Assembly (NCBI GenBank): GCA_016649715.1
Contig: JAENXC010000003.1
Span: forward strand, 1-64,000
Source: Flavobacteriaceae bacterium
GTDB lineage: Bacteria > Bacteroidota > Bacteroidia > Flavobacteriales > Flavobacteriaceae
DNA: 64,000 nt
Direction: 5' to 3'
In this document: positions 33,914 through 42,856 of the stretch, in pieces
How positions within the stretch are numbered: the stretch's first letter is position 1
How the letters are laid out: every line of letters starts with the position of its first letter
The notes under the pieces: model-generated
What the model was told of the DNA's origin: nothing
The model's input: the letters and a program-made list of their open reading frames with translations, nothing else
Databases searched by the model: none
Program-made: the position numbers and the translations under genes

Positions 33914-34459
33914 CTATTTTAAAATTTTATCTACAATTCCGTATGCAACAGATTCTTCGGCACCCATCCAATGGTCGCGGTTGAAATCCTTCATTACTTT
34001 TTCGAATTTCTGTCCACAGTTTTCGGCCAAAATCCGGGCGCTGATCTCCTTTGTTTTCAAAATTTCTTGCGCTGTGATTTCTATATCGCTTGCAACTCCA
34101 CGTGTACCACCGCTTGGTTGGTGAATCATTACACGCGCATACGGCTGGATGAAACGTTTCCCCTTTTCGCCTGCCGAAAGCAAAATACTGCCCATAGAAG
34201 CCGCCAAACCAGTGCAGATGGTTGAAACTGGACTTTTTATTTCACGAATAGTATCGTAAATAGAAAACCCTGAAGTAACATAGCCGCCCGGACTGTTTAT
34301 GTAAAATTTTATTTCGTCGTGGTTAAGTGCGTCTAGGTACATCAGCCTGTCCACCACGTGGCGTGCGCTTTCGTCGTCCACCATTCCCCAGAGGAAAACT
34401 TTGCGTTCCTCTAATAATTTACTGTCAATTTTATCCTGTACTTTATTTGTTTTTCCCAT
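33914..34459 (-). CDS. clpP: ClpP-family serine protease
   Basis: A 181-residue ClpP: FYINSPGGYVTSGFSIYDTI, the nucleophile motif GLAASMGSILLSAG, the His motif ARVMIHQPSGG and the closing DHWMGAEESVAYGIVDKIL. It is the proteolytic chamber subunit working with Clp ATPases. It is somewhat short and no clpX or tig gene is nearby, so it may be a second ClpP paralogue of this genome. A G/C-rich hairpin lies directly upstream (34463-34481). Confidence 0.9.
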   Translation of the reverse strand: MGKTNKVQDKIDSKLLEERKVFLWGMVDDESARHVVDRLMYLDALNHDEIKFYINSPGGYVTSGFSIYDTIREIKSPVSTICTGLAASMGSILLSAGEKGKRFIQPYARVMIHQPSGGTRGVASDIEITAQEILKTKEISARILAENCGQKFEKVMKDFNRDHWMGAEESVAYGIVDKILK

Positions 34460-34517
34460 AGTCTTGCCCCCGCCGCAGCGGGGGTATCTTGTTAAGATTA
34501 ATCCAAATTTTCAATGT

Positions 34518-34557
34518 CCTCTCGAGCGCTCCCGATAACTATCGGGAGAGAGGTTTT
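34518..34557 (+). terminator. Hairpin with T-run (CCCGATA family repeat)
   Basis: CTCCCGAT and ATCGGGAG around AACT, extended by CCTCTC/GAGAGG and followed by TTTTTT. It is a dispersed-repeat type hairpin between trxA and clpP. Confidence 0.6.
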
Positions 34558-34625
34558 TTATTAGCTTGTTATTTCAAAAATAGGTCTCGTCTGCGCTCGA
34601 CCGGACATTTCGACTAATATAGAAA

Positions 34626-34658
34626 AAGGCCCAGCAATACGCCAAGCCTTTTTGTCTT
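34626..34658 (-). terminator. Terminator after trxA
   Basis: On the minus strand GGCTTGGC and GCTGGGCC pair (with G-U pairs) around GTATT and are followed by a T-run, 24 bases after the trxA stop. Confidence 0.65.
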
Positions 34659-34681
34659 TAATTTTTATTGCTCAAAATATT

Positions 34682-34999
34682 TTACAAAAGCGAATCTATC
34701 GCCTCAGCGTAAACATTCTTCGGGGCTACGCCCACTTGACGGCCTACAACTTCTCCATTTTGGAAAACCAAAACGGTTGGAATGTTACGCACGCCATATT
34801 TTGCGGCAAACTCTTGGTTTGCATCTACATCTACTTTTCCTACCACAGCTTTGCCTTCATATTCCTTACCTATTTCTTCAATGATGGGACCCACCATTCT
34901 GCAAGGCCCACACCAAGCTGCCCAAAAGTCAACTAATACCGGTTTGTCACTTTTTAAAACCGTTTCTTCAAATGTTGCGTCTGTTATTTCTATTGCCAT
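34682..34999 (-). CDS. trxA: Thioredoxin
   Basis: A 105-residue thioredoxin with the active site FWAAWCGPCRMVGP and the cis-proline strand VRNIPTVLVFQNGE. It is cytoplasmic and reduces protein disulfides, for example in ribonucleotide reductase. Full length. It lies downstream of dnaE in the same direction, with a 162-bp gap. Confidence 0.96.
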   Translation of the reverse strand: MAIEITDATFEETVLKSDKPVLVDFWAAWCGPCRMVGPIIEEIGKEYEGKAVVGKVDVDANQEFAAKYGVRNIPTVLVFQNGEVVGRQVGVAPKNVYAEAIDSLL

Positions 35000-35161
35000 A
35001 ATCTTTGTTTTTTAATGATTTCACAAAAGTAGTCCTTTTTTTTGCGAAAACTTACTGGGTTAATAATGTTTAGGAAATGGATGTATTGTTTATTTCTATT
35101 GTTATTTTTTAATCAGACCTCACAGATCACAGAGACCTGTAAGTTGTTTATTTAAAGGACT

Positions 35162-38100
35162 TTAATTCAACTTATACCGAATCTGTTCCAACTCAAGTTC
35201 ATCCAGCAGTTCCTTTGAAATATTTACTTTATGCTTTCTGCTGGGCATTGTGAGTTGTATTTTTTCTTCGTTTTCATAAACCACAAAAAACAGTTGTTTT
35301 TCACCCTTATGTGATTTTACAAGTTTTTTTAGCGAATCAATCCTGCCCTCCTTCAATTCGTTCAAAGGAATGGTAAGCGTCAGTTTTTTGCTGTGGGTTT
35401 CCATCACATCGTGAAGCAGTTGGATGCTGTTATACTGAAGCCGCGGCTCACCTTTTTTACCTGTTTCTCGATTGGTCCAACCTTCTTTCACTAAAACACG
35501 CCCAAAAATAAAGGAATTCGGGACCAAGAAATGACGCCATTTTAAATACTCCTCCCCGAAAATTTTAAAATCATAACTGTCTTCGTAATCTTCTACCGTA
35601 AAAATAGCCCAACCTTTTCCGGCTTTTGTTTCTCTATGCTGCACATCGCTCACAACGCCCCCAAAACACAATTCTTTATTTAGAAAATCCTCCAAATGGT
35701 TAAAATCTGAAACATTACAATTCGTAAAACTGTCCATTTCCATTCTAAAATCGTCCAACGGATGGCCCGAAATATATACACCAACCACTTCGCGCTCCTG
35801 TTTCAGCTTTTTCATCGTTCCCCATTCCTCGCAAGGCGGAACTTCGGGCTCGGGAATTTGTACTTCGCTGGCATCGCCAAAAAGACTTACCTGCGCCGAG
35901 TTCTGTGTTTCCTGATATTTTGCGGCATAGCGAAGCACTTTTTCAATAAACATTACCCCGTCTCCATCGTCGTGCAAGTATTGCGCACGGTGCGTGTCGA
36001 AACTGTCAAAACCGCCCGCCAGCGCTAAGTTTTCAAAAGCCTTTTTATTGGCTGAACGCAAATCTATCCGCTTCGCCAAATCAAAAACCGATTTGTACTT
36101 TCCGTCTTTCCTGTGTTCCACAATGGTCGCCACGGCACTGCTGCCAACGCCCTTTACGGCACCCATCCCGAAACGGATGGCGCCTTGGTCGTTTACGGTA
36201 AATTTGTGGAAGGATTCGTTCACGTCCGGACCCAAAACGGTAAGTCCCATCCGTTTACATTCGTCCATAAAAAAGGTGACTTGTTTTATGTCGCTCATAT
36301 TGTTGCTCAGCACCGCCGCCATATATTCCGCGGGGTAATGTGCTTTTAAATAGGCAGTTTGATAGGCAATCCAAGCGTAGCAAGTGGAGTGCGATTTATT
36401 GAAAGCGTAGCTCGCAAAAGCTTCCCAATCTTTCCAGATTTTTTCGAGTGTTTCGGGGTCGTGGCCTTTTGCGGAGGCTTGGGCAACGAACTGCGGCTTC
36501 ATTTTGTCGAGCACCGATTTTTGTTTTTTCCCCATCGCTTTTCGCAACTGGTCCGCTTCGCCTTTGGTAAAATCGGCCAATTTCTGCGAAAGGAGCATCA
36601 CCTGCTCTTGATAGACCGTTACGCCGTAGGTTTCCTTCAAATATCCCTCCATCGCTGGCAGGTCGTATTCTATTTCTTCCTCGCCGTGCTTTCTTCGGAT
36701 AAAACTGGGAATATAATCCATCGGCCCCGGACGGTAAAGCGCGTTCATCGCTATTAAATCGGCAAAAACGGTGGGCTTCAATTCCTTCATATATTTCTGC
36801 ATCCCGGCAGATTCGTACTGAAAAATACCAACGGTTTCACCCTTTTGAAAAAGTTCATAAGTCTTTTCATCATCCAGCGGAAAATAGTCTGGATCCAAGT
36901 CTATATCGTGTTTGTGTTTTACGAGTTTTACGGTATCCTTTATTAAGGTGAGCGTTTTCAGACCGAGAAAATCCATTTTCAACAGCCCCGCACTTTCCAC
37001 CACGGAGTTGTCAAACTGTGTGACATATAAATCACTATCCTTAGCCGTTGCCACGGGAACAAAATCGGTAATATCGCTGGGCGTAATGATTACGCCACAA
37101 GCGTGGATTCCGGTATTCCGAACGGAACCTTCCAAAATCTTTGCTTGGTTGATGGTCTGTGCTTCCAGATTATTTCCCTCGGAAAGCGTCAACAGCTCAA
37201 TTACCTTCGGAAGCTCATCGCTTCGGAAACGGCTTCGCAATTCCGCATCGCTCAAACCGAAGATTTTGTTCAGTTTGGTCATATTCGGGATTAGTTTCGC
37301 AATCCTATCGGCTTCGTTCAACGGCAAATCCAAAACTCGTGCAGTATCGCGGATGGAAGATTTGGCTGCCATTGTTCCGTAAGTAATTATCTGCGCCACT
37401 TGGTTGCTGCCGTATTTATTGATTACGTAATCCATAACCTTGCTGCGGCCCTCGTCGTCAAAATCGATATCGATATCGGGCATACTCACACGATCCGGAT
37501 TTAGGAAACGCTCAAAAAGCAAATCGTACTTTATGGGGCAGATATTGGTGATTCCCAAACAGTAGGCCACCGCACTTCCCGCCGCCGAACCACGGCCTGG
37601 ACCTACGGAAACGTCCATTTTTCGGGCTTCAGCAATGAAATCCTGCACAATCAAGAAGTAGCCTGGATAACCCGTATTTGCAATTACTTTCAATTCAAAA
37701 TCGAGGCGTTGTTTTATTTCCTTAACCCGAGCGGAAGCACCATCGGGAATTTCGGAATCCGTTAAGGCTTCATAGGAAACCTCAATCAATTCCGGGTAGC
37801 GTTTTTTGGCGCCTTCGTAAGTTAAATGGCGCAAATAAGCATTCTCCCCACGCTTGCCGCCGTCAACATCTTCGGGAATTAAAAACGCTTCTGGAATTCC
37901 GAAATTGGGAAGCAAGACATCACGGTGCAAAGTGAAGGGTTCTATTTTTGAAACCACTTCCTTAATATTTAAAATAGCTTCGGGAAGGTCTTTGAACAGG
38001 GCTTTCATTTCGGCCTCCCCTTTGAAATAATACTCTTGGTTGGGCAAACCGTAGCGATAGCCACGGCCACGGCCAATGGGGGTTGCCTGCTTTTCGCCGT

Positions 38101-39589
38101 CTTTTACGCAGAGTAAAATATCGTGGGCGTTCGCGTCTTCCTTCTTAATATAATAGGTGTTGTTACAAGCAACTATTTTTACGTTGTTCCGCTTCGCCAT
38201 TTCCACCAAAACGTCGTTTACGCGTTTTTCATCTTCTTGGTCGTGGCGCATTATTTCAACATAAAGGTCTTTCCCAAATTGACCTTTCCACCAAAGTAAC
38301 GCTTCCTCTGCTTGGTTTTCGCCAATGTTTAGAATTTTTCCCGGCACTTCGCCATTAAGACCTCCGGTTAAAACAATGATGTCTTCTTTGTATTTTTCAA
38401 CTATATTTTTATCAATCCGCGGCAAGTAATAAAACCCTTCTGTGTAAGCAATGGAAGCCATTTTCGCTAAATTGTGGTAGCCATTTTTGTTTTTGGCGAG
38501 CATTACAATTTGATAGCCATTGTCCTTGTGGTTTTTGTTGAGATGGTCTTCACAAACAAAAAATTCGCATCCCACTATTGCTTTTAGTGGTTCTGCCGAA
38601 GTTTCTTCTTCATTTTTGGGCAATTCCGCAAGGGTTTTGTTGTAATTATTGACCGCCTGCACAAAGTGGAACGCGCCCATCATATTGCCCGAATCTGTAA
38701 TGGCCACCGCAGGCATTTTATTCTCAACGGCCGCGTTTACCAAATCCAAAGTGCTGGATGTGGATTGCAAAATAGAAAACTGCGAATGGTTGTGAAGGTG
38801 CACGAACGGCGCGTCTTCAAGCGTGGCGATGTTATCCTTTATCTCTTCGGATGAAATTTCTTCCGATTCCGAAACAGCCTGCATCTGTTTTCGAATTTTC
38901 CCTGAAGCTTTTTGAAGGTTGATGTGTTCCAGCCCAATTAATTGAATCGTTTCCGGATTTTCTTCGGAAAAGCTCTCGAAATAATCTGGCTGTACGTCAA
39001 GTTCTTCTTTTGTGAAAATCCTACGACGGACCAATTCCAAAAAGCAACGGGTTGTGGCTTCCACGTCGGCCGTGGCGTTGTGTGCTTCTGCAAAAGGTTC
39101 ATTGAAAAGGAATTCGTGAAGTTCCGTTAAGTTTGGAAGTTTGAACCTACCACCGCGACCGCCGAAAAGTTGACAGAGCTGGGCAGTAGTTTCGGTACAA
39201 GTGTCCAAAACCTTCATTTTCGGCAACGGGTTTTCAATTCCCAATCTATAAAATTCCGCACCTATAATTTTAAGGTCAAAATCCACATTTTGGCCCACGA
39301 CAAATTTTGTTTTTGAAAGTGCGATTTTAAATTTCTCAATAACTTCTTCCAAAGAAATTCCTTCCGCGGTTGTCAATTCGGTGGAAATTCCGTGAATTTT
39401 TTCGGCATCAAAGGGAATGTTAAAACCTTCGGGACGCACCAAATAATCTTGATGTTCCAACAAATTTCCCATAGAATCGTGCAACTGCCAAGCAATCTGG
39501 ACACAGCGCGGCCAGTTGTCGCTATCGCTAACAGGAGCGTTGAAGCGTTTAGGAAGGCCTGTGGTTTCTGTGTCGAAGATTAAAAACAT
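35162..39589 (-). CDS. dnaE: DNA polymerase III alpha subunit with fused exonuclease
   Basis: A 1475-residue replicative polymerase. Residues 1-190 are a DEDDh proofreading exonuclease (FDTETTGLPK, NVDFDLKIIG, HNATADVEAT). From about residue 262 follows the PHP domain (FVHLHNHSQFSILQ), then the polymerase core with GPGRGSAAGSAVAYCLGI and the catalytic PDIDIDFDDEGR near residue 700, and a C-terminal OB-fold region (FGGVVSDVQHRETKAGKGWA). DnaE proteins without the exonuclease are about 1160 residues; the fused form is typical of Bacteroidota, which makes a separate DnaQ partly redundant. Confidence 0.96.
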   Translation of the reverse strand: MFLIFDTETTGLPKRFNAPVSDSDNWPRCVQIAWQLHDSMGNLLEHQDYLVRPEGFNIPFDAEKIHGISTELTTAEGISLEEVIEKFKIALSKTKFVVGQNVDFDLKIIGAEFYRLGIENPLPKMKVLDTCTETTAQLCQLFGGRGGRFKLPNLTELHEFLFNEPFAEAHNATADVEATTRCFLELVRRRIFTKEELDVQPDYFESFSEENPETIQLIGLEHINLQKASGKIRKQMQAVSESEEISSEEIKDNIATLEDAPFVHLHNHSQFSILQSTSSTLDLVNAAVENKMPAVAITDSGNMMGAFHFVQAVNNYNKTLAELPKNEEETSAEPLKAIVGCEFFVCEDHLNKNHKDNGYQIVMLAKNKNGYHNLAKMASIAYTEGFYYLPRIDKNIVEKYKEDIIVLTGGLNGEVPGKILNIGENQAEEALLWWKGQFGKDLYVEIMRHDQEDEKRVNDVLVEMAKRNNVKIVACNNTYYIKKEDANAHDILLCVKDGEKQATPIGRGRGYRYGLPNQEYYFKGEAEMKALFKDLPEAILNIKEVVSKIEPFTLHRDVLLPNFGIPEAFLIPEDVDGGKRGENAYLRHLTYEGAKKRYPELIEVSYEALTDSEIPDGASARVKEIKQRLDFELKVIANTGYPGYFLIVQDFIAEARKMDVSVGPGRGSAAGSAVAYCLGITNICPIKYDLLFERFLNPDRVSMPDIDIDFDDEGRSKVMDYVINKYGSNQVAQIITYGTMAAKSSIRDTARVLDLPLNEADRIAKLIPNMTKLNKIFGLSDAELRSRFRSDELPKVIELLTLSEGNNLEAQTINQAKILEGSVRNTGIHACGVIITPSDITDFVPVATAKDSDLYVTQFDNSVVESAGLLKMDFLGLKTLTLIKDTVKLVKHKHDIDLDPDYFPLDDEKTYELFQKGETVGIFQYESAGMQKYMKELKPTVFADLIAMNALYRPGPMDYIPSFIRRKHGEEEIEYDLPAMEGYLKETYGVTVYQEQVMLLSQKLADFTKGEADQLRKAMGKKQKSVLDKMKPQFVAQASAKGHDPETLEKIWKDWEAFASYAFNKSHSTCYAWIAYQTAYLKAHYPAEYMAAVLSNNMSDIKQVTFFMDECKRMGLTVLGPDVNESFHKFTVNDQGAIRFGMGAVKGVGSSAVATIVEHRKDGKYKSVFDLAKRIDLRSANKKAFENLALAGGFDSFDTHRAQYLHDDGDGVMFIEKVLRYAAKYQETQNSAQVSLFGDASEVQIPEPEVPPCEEWGTMKKLKQEREVVGVYISGHPLDDFRMEMDSFTNCNVSDFNHLEDFLNKELCFGGVVSDVQHRETKAGKGWAIFTVEDYEDSYDFKIFGEEYLKWRHFLVPNSFIFGRVLVKEGWTNRETGKKGEPRLQYNSIQLLHDVMETHSKKLTLTIPLNELKEGRIDSLKKLVKSHKGEKQLFFVVYENEEKIQLTMPSRKHKVNISKELLDELELEQIRYKLN

Positions 39590-39791
39590 TGGATGTTAAG
39601 GGATTAGGGATTTGGAATTAGGGATTAGATTTATGTACGTCTGGGTTTATTAATGCTTCTCCAAAAACAAATTCTTCTCTCAAATTTTTTTACTTTCAAA
39701 ATATATCGAAGAAATGAATTTTGAACCGAGGAAGTAAAAATAGAAAAACCTGCTGCTTTTGGGAAGTAAAATTATCACGAGTTGTTCACAA

Positions 39792-39832
39792 AAAAAGCCG
39801 TTCCTTTTTTGGGAACGGCTTTAAGTTTTTTT
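39792..39832. terminator. Terminator after the DUF6252-like gene
   Basis: AAAGCCGTTCC and GGGAACGGCTTT around a T-rich loop, with A- and T-runs on the two sides; it can work in both directions. Confidence 0.85.
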
Positions 39833-39855
39833 TTGTTTCTATATCGTTGTGCCCA

Positions 39856-40650
39856 CTAATATGCCACGTCAAACTTGCCCTCAGTAATTTCTGAACGGTT
39901 TGTGAGAAAAGAAAAAGTTCCCTTTATGGTTTTTGCGGTTACGTTATGTTCGAGTATTGTTATTAGCCCCACTGCGGTAGCCTCTGGCCCTGTTATGCCT
40001 TGGTATTTTGCCGCAAATCCTCCTCTCGGCAAAGTATAGTCTCCCGGTTCCACACTTGCAGTAACTGAGATTGCTATTGTGGCATTGGCCGTGCTTCCCG
40101 ATGTTATAATAGTGTTACCCGTATTTCGGGCCATAACAATAATGGGTACGAAGGTATTTCCGTTCACATTGGCACTAAACGTTCCCGCATTGCTTGGGTC
40201 TGCAATCTCCCCGCTGGAATAGGGAACATTGTGAAGCGTACCGCGAGAAACATAAATGGTGTCAATGCCCGGAAGAAAGGCATTAAAGTTAAAAGTTCCC
40301 GAAATTGTTTTATTGTTCTCGTTCAAATCTGAAATGGTCACCACTCCTTCCCCGTTAGGCTTGGTGGTGTATATATTTCCTTCGAAATTTTCAAAAATCG
40401 CATAATTGGGACGGCCTTCGGCAATCTCAAAATTGCCCTTTTTTAAGCTCGAAAGTTGAATTGTCAACGATTCGTCATCCGTAAACCCCTGTATTGTAAG
40501 GCTTCCATTATCATTTATCACAGCACGAGTATCCGCAGATATGTATAGCCTATCGTCCACTTTTGCCTGTAGTGCAACTTCATTATTTTGTATATCTTCG
40601 CAGGAAATTAGCGAGAAAACGGCCAAAAAAACAAATAGTAATTTTTTCAT
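39856..40650 (-). CDS. Lipoprotein, DUF6252-like
   Basis: A 264-residue lipoprotein: MKKLLFVFLAVFSLISC gives the lipobox. The mature part has two similar halves, each with a strand-rich VALQAKVDDRLYISADTRAV or TFSANVNGNTFVPIIVMAR opening and a SGTFNFNA or KGTFSFLT closing, as in DUF6252 proteins of flavobacteria. Function is unknown. I use ATG 40650 at the signal peptide; an upstream in-frame ATG at 40680 would add ten residues before the signal. Confidence 0.78.
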   Translation of the reverse strand: MKKLLFVFLAVFSLISCEDIQNNEVALQAKVDDRLYISADTRAVINDNGSLTIQGFTDDESLTIQLSSLKKGNFEIAEGRPNYAIFENFEGNIYTTKPNGEGVVTISDLNENNKTISGTFNFNAFLPGIDTIYVSRGTLHNVPYSSGEIADPSNAGTFSANVNGNTFVPIIVMARNTGNTIITSGSTANATIAISVTASVEPGDYTLPRGGFAAKYQGITGPEATAVGLITILEHNVTAKTIKGTFSFLTNRSEITEGKFDVAY

Positions 40651-40704
40651 AGGTTCAGGGGTCTTTAGGGATTTTGACAAATGTAAAATAAAAACTTTAA
40701 TTGG

Positions 40705-40736
40705 TTGAATTTCAAAAAGAAAATATATTATCTTTG
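40705..40736 (+). promoter_or_regulatory. Flavobacterial-type promoter of rpsP
   Basis: TTG at 40705-40707 and the -7 box TATCTTTG at 40729-40736 are separated by 21 bp, matching the Bacteroidota TTG/TAnnTTTG consensus. The start codon of rpsP follows 48 bp later. Confidence 0.75.
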
Positions 40737-40784
40737 CCGTCCTTAATAACCGGGGTCGGGAACCCCAAAAATTAATTCTAAAAT

Positions 40785-41444
40785 ATGCCTGTAAAAATCA
40801 GACTACAAAGACACGGGAAGAAAGGTAAGCCTTATTTCTGGATTATCGCGGCAGATGGCCGTAGCAAAAGAGATGGAAAATTTCTTGAAAAATTAGGATT
40901 CTACAATCCAACAACCAATCCTGCACAGATTGACCTGAATGTGGACAGCACTGTAAAGTGGCTTCAAAATGGGGCACAACCTACAGATACTGCACGTGCT
41001 ATTCTTTCTTACAAAGGTGCTTTGATGAAAAACCACCTTGCTGGTGGCGTTCGCAAAGGTGCTTTGACCGAAGAACAAGCTGAGGCAAAGTTCAACGAGT
41101 GGTTGGAAAGCAAAAAAGGTTCAATTGACCACAAAAAATCAACACTTTCTGACGCTAAGGAAAAAGTAAAAGCTGAAAGACTTGTTGCTGAAAAAGCCGT
41201 AAACGAAAAACGTGCTGCTGATGCTGCCGCTGCCGCTGTTCCAGCAGAAGAAGCTGTTGAAGAAGCCAGCGCAACTACTGAAGCCCCTGTGGAAGAAACT
41301 GCCAAAACCATTGATGAAGTGGCAGAAGAAGCGAAAGCAGATACAAAAAAAGCTGAAGAAACTACCGAAGCTGCTGCTGAAGAAGTGAAAGAAGAGGAAA
41401 CTCCTGCTGCTGAAGCTACGGAAGACGAAGGGGAAAAAGCATAA
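40785..41444 (+). CDS. rpsP: 30S ribosomal protein S16 with acidic C-terminal extension
   Basis: A 219-residue S16. Residues 1-85 are the canonical domain (MPVKIRLQRHGKKGKPYFWI, FLEKLGFYNP, WLQNGAQPTDTARAIL). Residues 110-150 form a lysine-rich helix, and 150-219 an Ala/Glu/Thr-rich low-complexity tail (AAAAAVPAEEAVEEASATTE). Most bacteria stop near residue 80-90; Bacteroidota S16 proteins are longer, so the tail is clade-typical but its role is unknown. It heads an operon with rimM, from which a small G/C hairpin (41450-41472) separates it. Confidence 0.95.
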   Translation: MPVKIRLQRHGKKGKPYFWIIAADGRSKRDGKFLEKLGFYNPTTNPAQIDLNVDSTVKWLQNGAQPTDTARAILSYKGALMKNHLAGGVRKGALTEEQAEAKFNEWLESKKGSIDHKKSTLSDAKEKVKAERLVAEKAVNEKRAADAAAAAVPAEEAVEEASATTEAPVEETAKTIDEVAEEAKADTKKAEETTEAAAEEVKEEETPAAEATEDEGEKA

Positions 41445-41476
41445 ATTCTAGATACCCGCCTGCGCGGGCACAAGCT

Positions 41477-42001
41477 ATGCAAAAGGAGAACTGCTTCTAC
41501 TTGGGCAAAATCGTTAAAAAATATAGCTTTAAAGGGGAGCTGCTTGTAAAATTAGATACAGACGAACCCGAACTTTTTACTGAAATGGAATCGGTTTTTG
41601 TGGAACAACGCAAAAACTTGATTCCATTTTTTATTGCAGAAAGCTCGTTGCACAAAAGTGAACTGCTGCGCGTGCGTTTTGAAGATGTTAAAAATGAAGA
41701 GGAAGCAAATGCTCTAATTGGCGCACACCTATACCTTCCTTTGGAATTCCTCCCAAAACTTTCTGGCAACAAATTCTACTATCACGAAATAATTGGGTTT
41801 ACTGCGGAAGATCAATCTTTCGGGAAAATTGGCAAAATTACAGGTGTTAACGACACCACTTCACAAGCCTTGTTTGAAATAGACCGAGACGGAAAACAAA
41901 TCTTAATACCGATGATTGACCATTTTATTAAAAAAGTGGATCGGGAAAACAAAACCATACTTTTAGATGTGCCGGAGGGGTTGATTGAAATGTACCTTTA
42001 A
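41477..42001 (+). CDS. rimM: Ribosome maturation factor RimM
   Basis: A 174-residue RimM: N-terminal barrel CFYLGKIVKKYSFKGELLVK and C-terminal PRC domain (FYYHEIIGF, GKIGKITGVNDTTSQALFEI, ILIPMIDHFI). It helps mature the 30S head and binds S19. The order rpsP-rimM is the usual one, but trmD and rplS do not follow here. Confidence 0.95.
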   Translation: MQKENCFYLGKIVKKYSFKGELLVKLDTDEPELFTEMESVFVEQRKNLIPFFIAESSLHKSELLRVRFEDVKNEEEANALIGAHLYLPLEFLPKLSGNKFYYHEIIGFTAEDQSFGKIGKITGVNDTTSQALFEIDRDGKQILIPMIDHFIKKVDRENKTILLDVPEGLIEMYL

Positions 42002-42096
42002 AAGGAAATTCCAAATTTCAAGCACCAAATTCCAAATAAATTCCAAATTCCAAAATACAAAAAATCGTCAATCATCAATCGTTAATCTAAAATCCA

Positions 42097-42807
42097 TTGA
42101 AGCCTTTTAAATTTAAACAATTCACCGTTGAACAGGACCGCTGTGCAATGAAGATTGGCACGGACGGGGTTTTGCTCGGAGCTTGGGTTTCGGTGGAAAA
42201 CAATCCGTTTTCAATTTTAGATATTGGTGCAGGAACTGGGATTATTGCACTTCAACTTGCCCAGCGTTCCAACGCTGAAATGGTGGACGCTATTGAAATT
42301 GACGAAAAAGCATTCGAACAATGTGTTGACAATTTTGAAAACTCACCGTGGGGCGATAGGCTATTTTGCTATCACGCCTCTTTGGAAGAATTTGTTGAGG
42401 AGATTGACGATAAATACGATCTCGTCATTTCCAATCCACCATTCTATTCCGAAGATTACAAAACTTCAAATGAATCAAGAGATGTGGCACGTTTTAACGA
42501 TGCACTTCCATTTGATGAATTGATCGAAAGTGCTTCGCAATTGCTTTCCGATGAAGGAATTTTTGCGGTTATCATTCCTTGGAAAGAAGAAGAAAATTTT
42601 ATTAAAATGGCTTCGGAAGTAAATCTGTTTCCAAATAGAATATGCAGAGTTCGAGGCAATGAAACTTCAGAAGAAAAAAGAAGTATGTTGGAGTTTTCCT
42701 TTGAAAAAATTCCTTCCAAAATAGAAAATATTACGATTGAAACTTCACGGCATAATTACACCGAAGAATACAAAAATCTAGTGCAGGATTTTTACCTGAA
42801 AATGTAG
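42097..42807 (+). CDS. tRNA1(Val) A37 N6-methyltransferase-like (TrmN6/YfiC family)
   Basis: A 236-residue SAM-dependent methyltransferase: FKFKQFTVEQDRCAMKIGTD is the family N-terminus, ILDIGAGTGIIALQLAQ binds SAM, and VISNPPFY is the N6-adenine catalytic motif. The likely start is TTG at 42097, since the upstream region has no in-frame ATG and the conserved N-terminus begins there. Confidence 0.88.
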   Translation: MKPFKFKQFTVEQDRCAMKIGTDGVLLGAWVSVENNPFSILDIGAGTGIIALQLAQRSNAEMVDAIEIDEKAFEQCVDNFENSPWGDRLFCYHASLEEFVEEIDDKYDLVISNPPFYSEDYKTSNESRDVARFNDALPFDELIESASQLLSDEGIFAVIIPWKEEENFIKMASEVNLFPNRICRVRGNETSEEKRSMLEFSFEKIPSKIENITIETSRHNYTEEYKNLVQDFYLKM

Positions 42808-42856
42808 GTGTATATAGTTGTGATTTCTACATTTGTACTGCTTTAAATTATAGCAT

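Noticed and set aside
35114-35140. Terminator after dnaE/trxA region from the ACCTCACAG repeat
   Set aside because: The arms are too degenerate to form a convincing hairpin, and it lies upstream of trxA rather than after a stop.
41009-41482. Minus-strand serine-rich ORF opposite rpsP
   Set aside because: It is the antisense of the Ala/Glu-rich S16 tail; codon bias produces the open frame.
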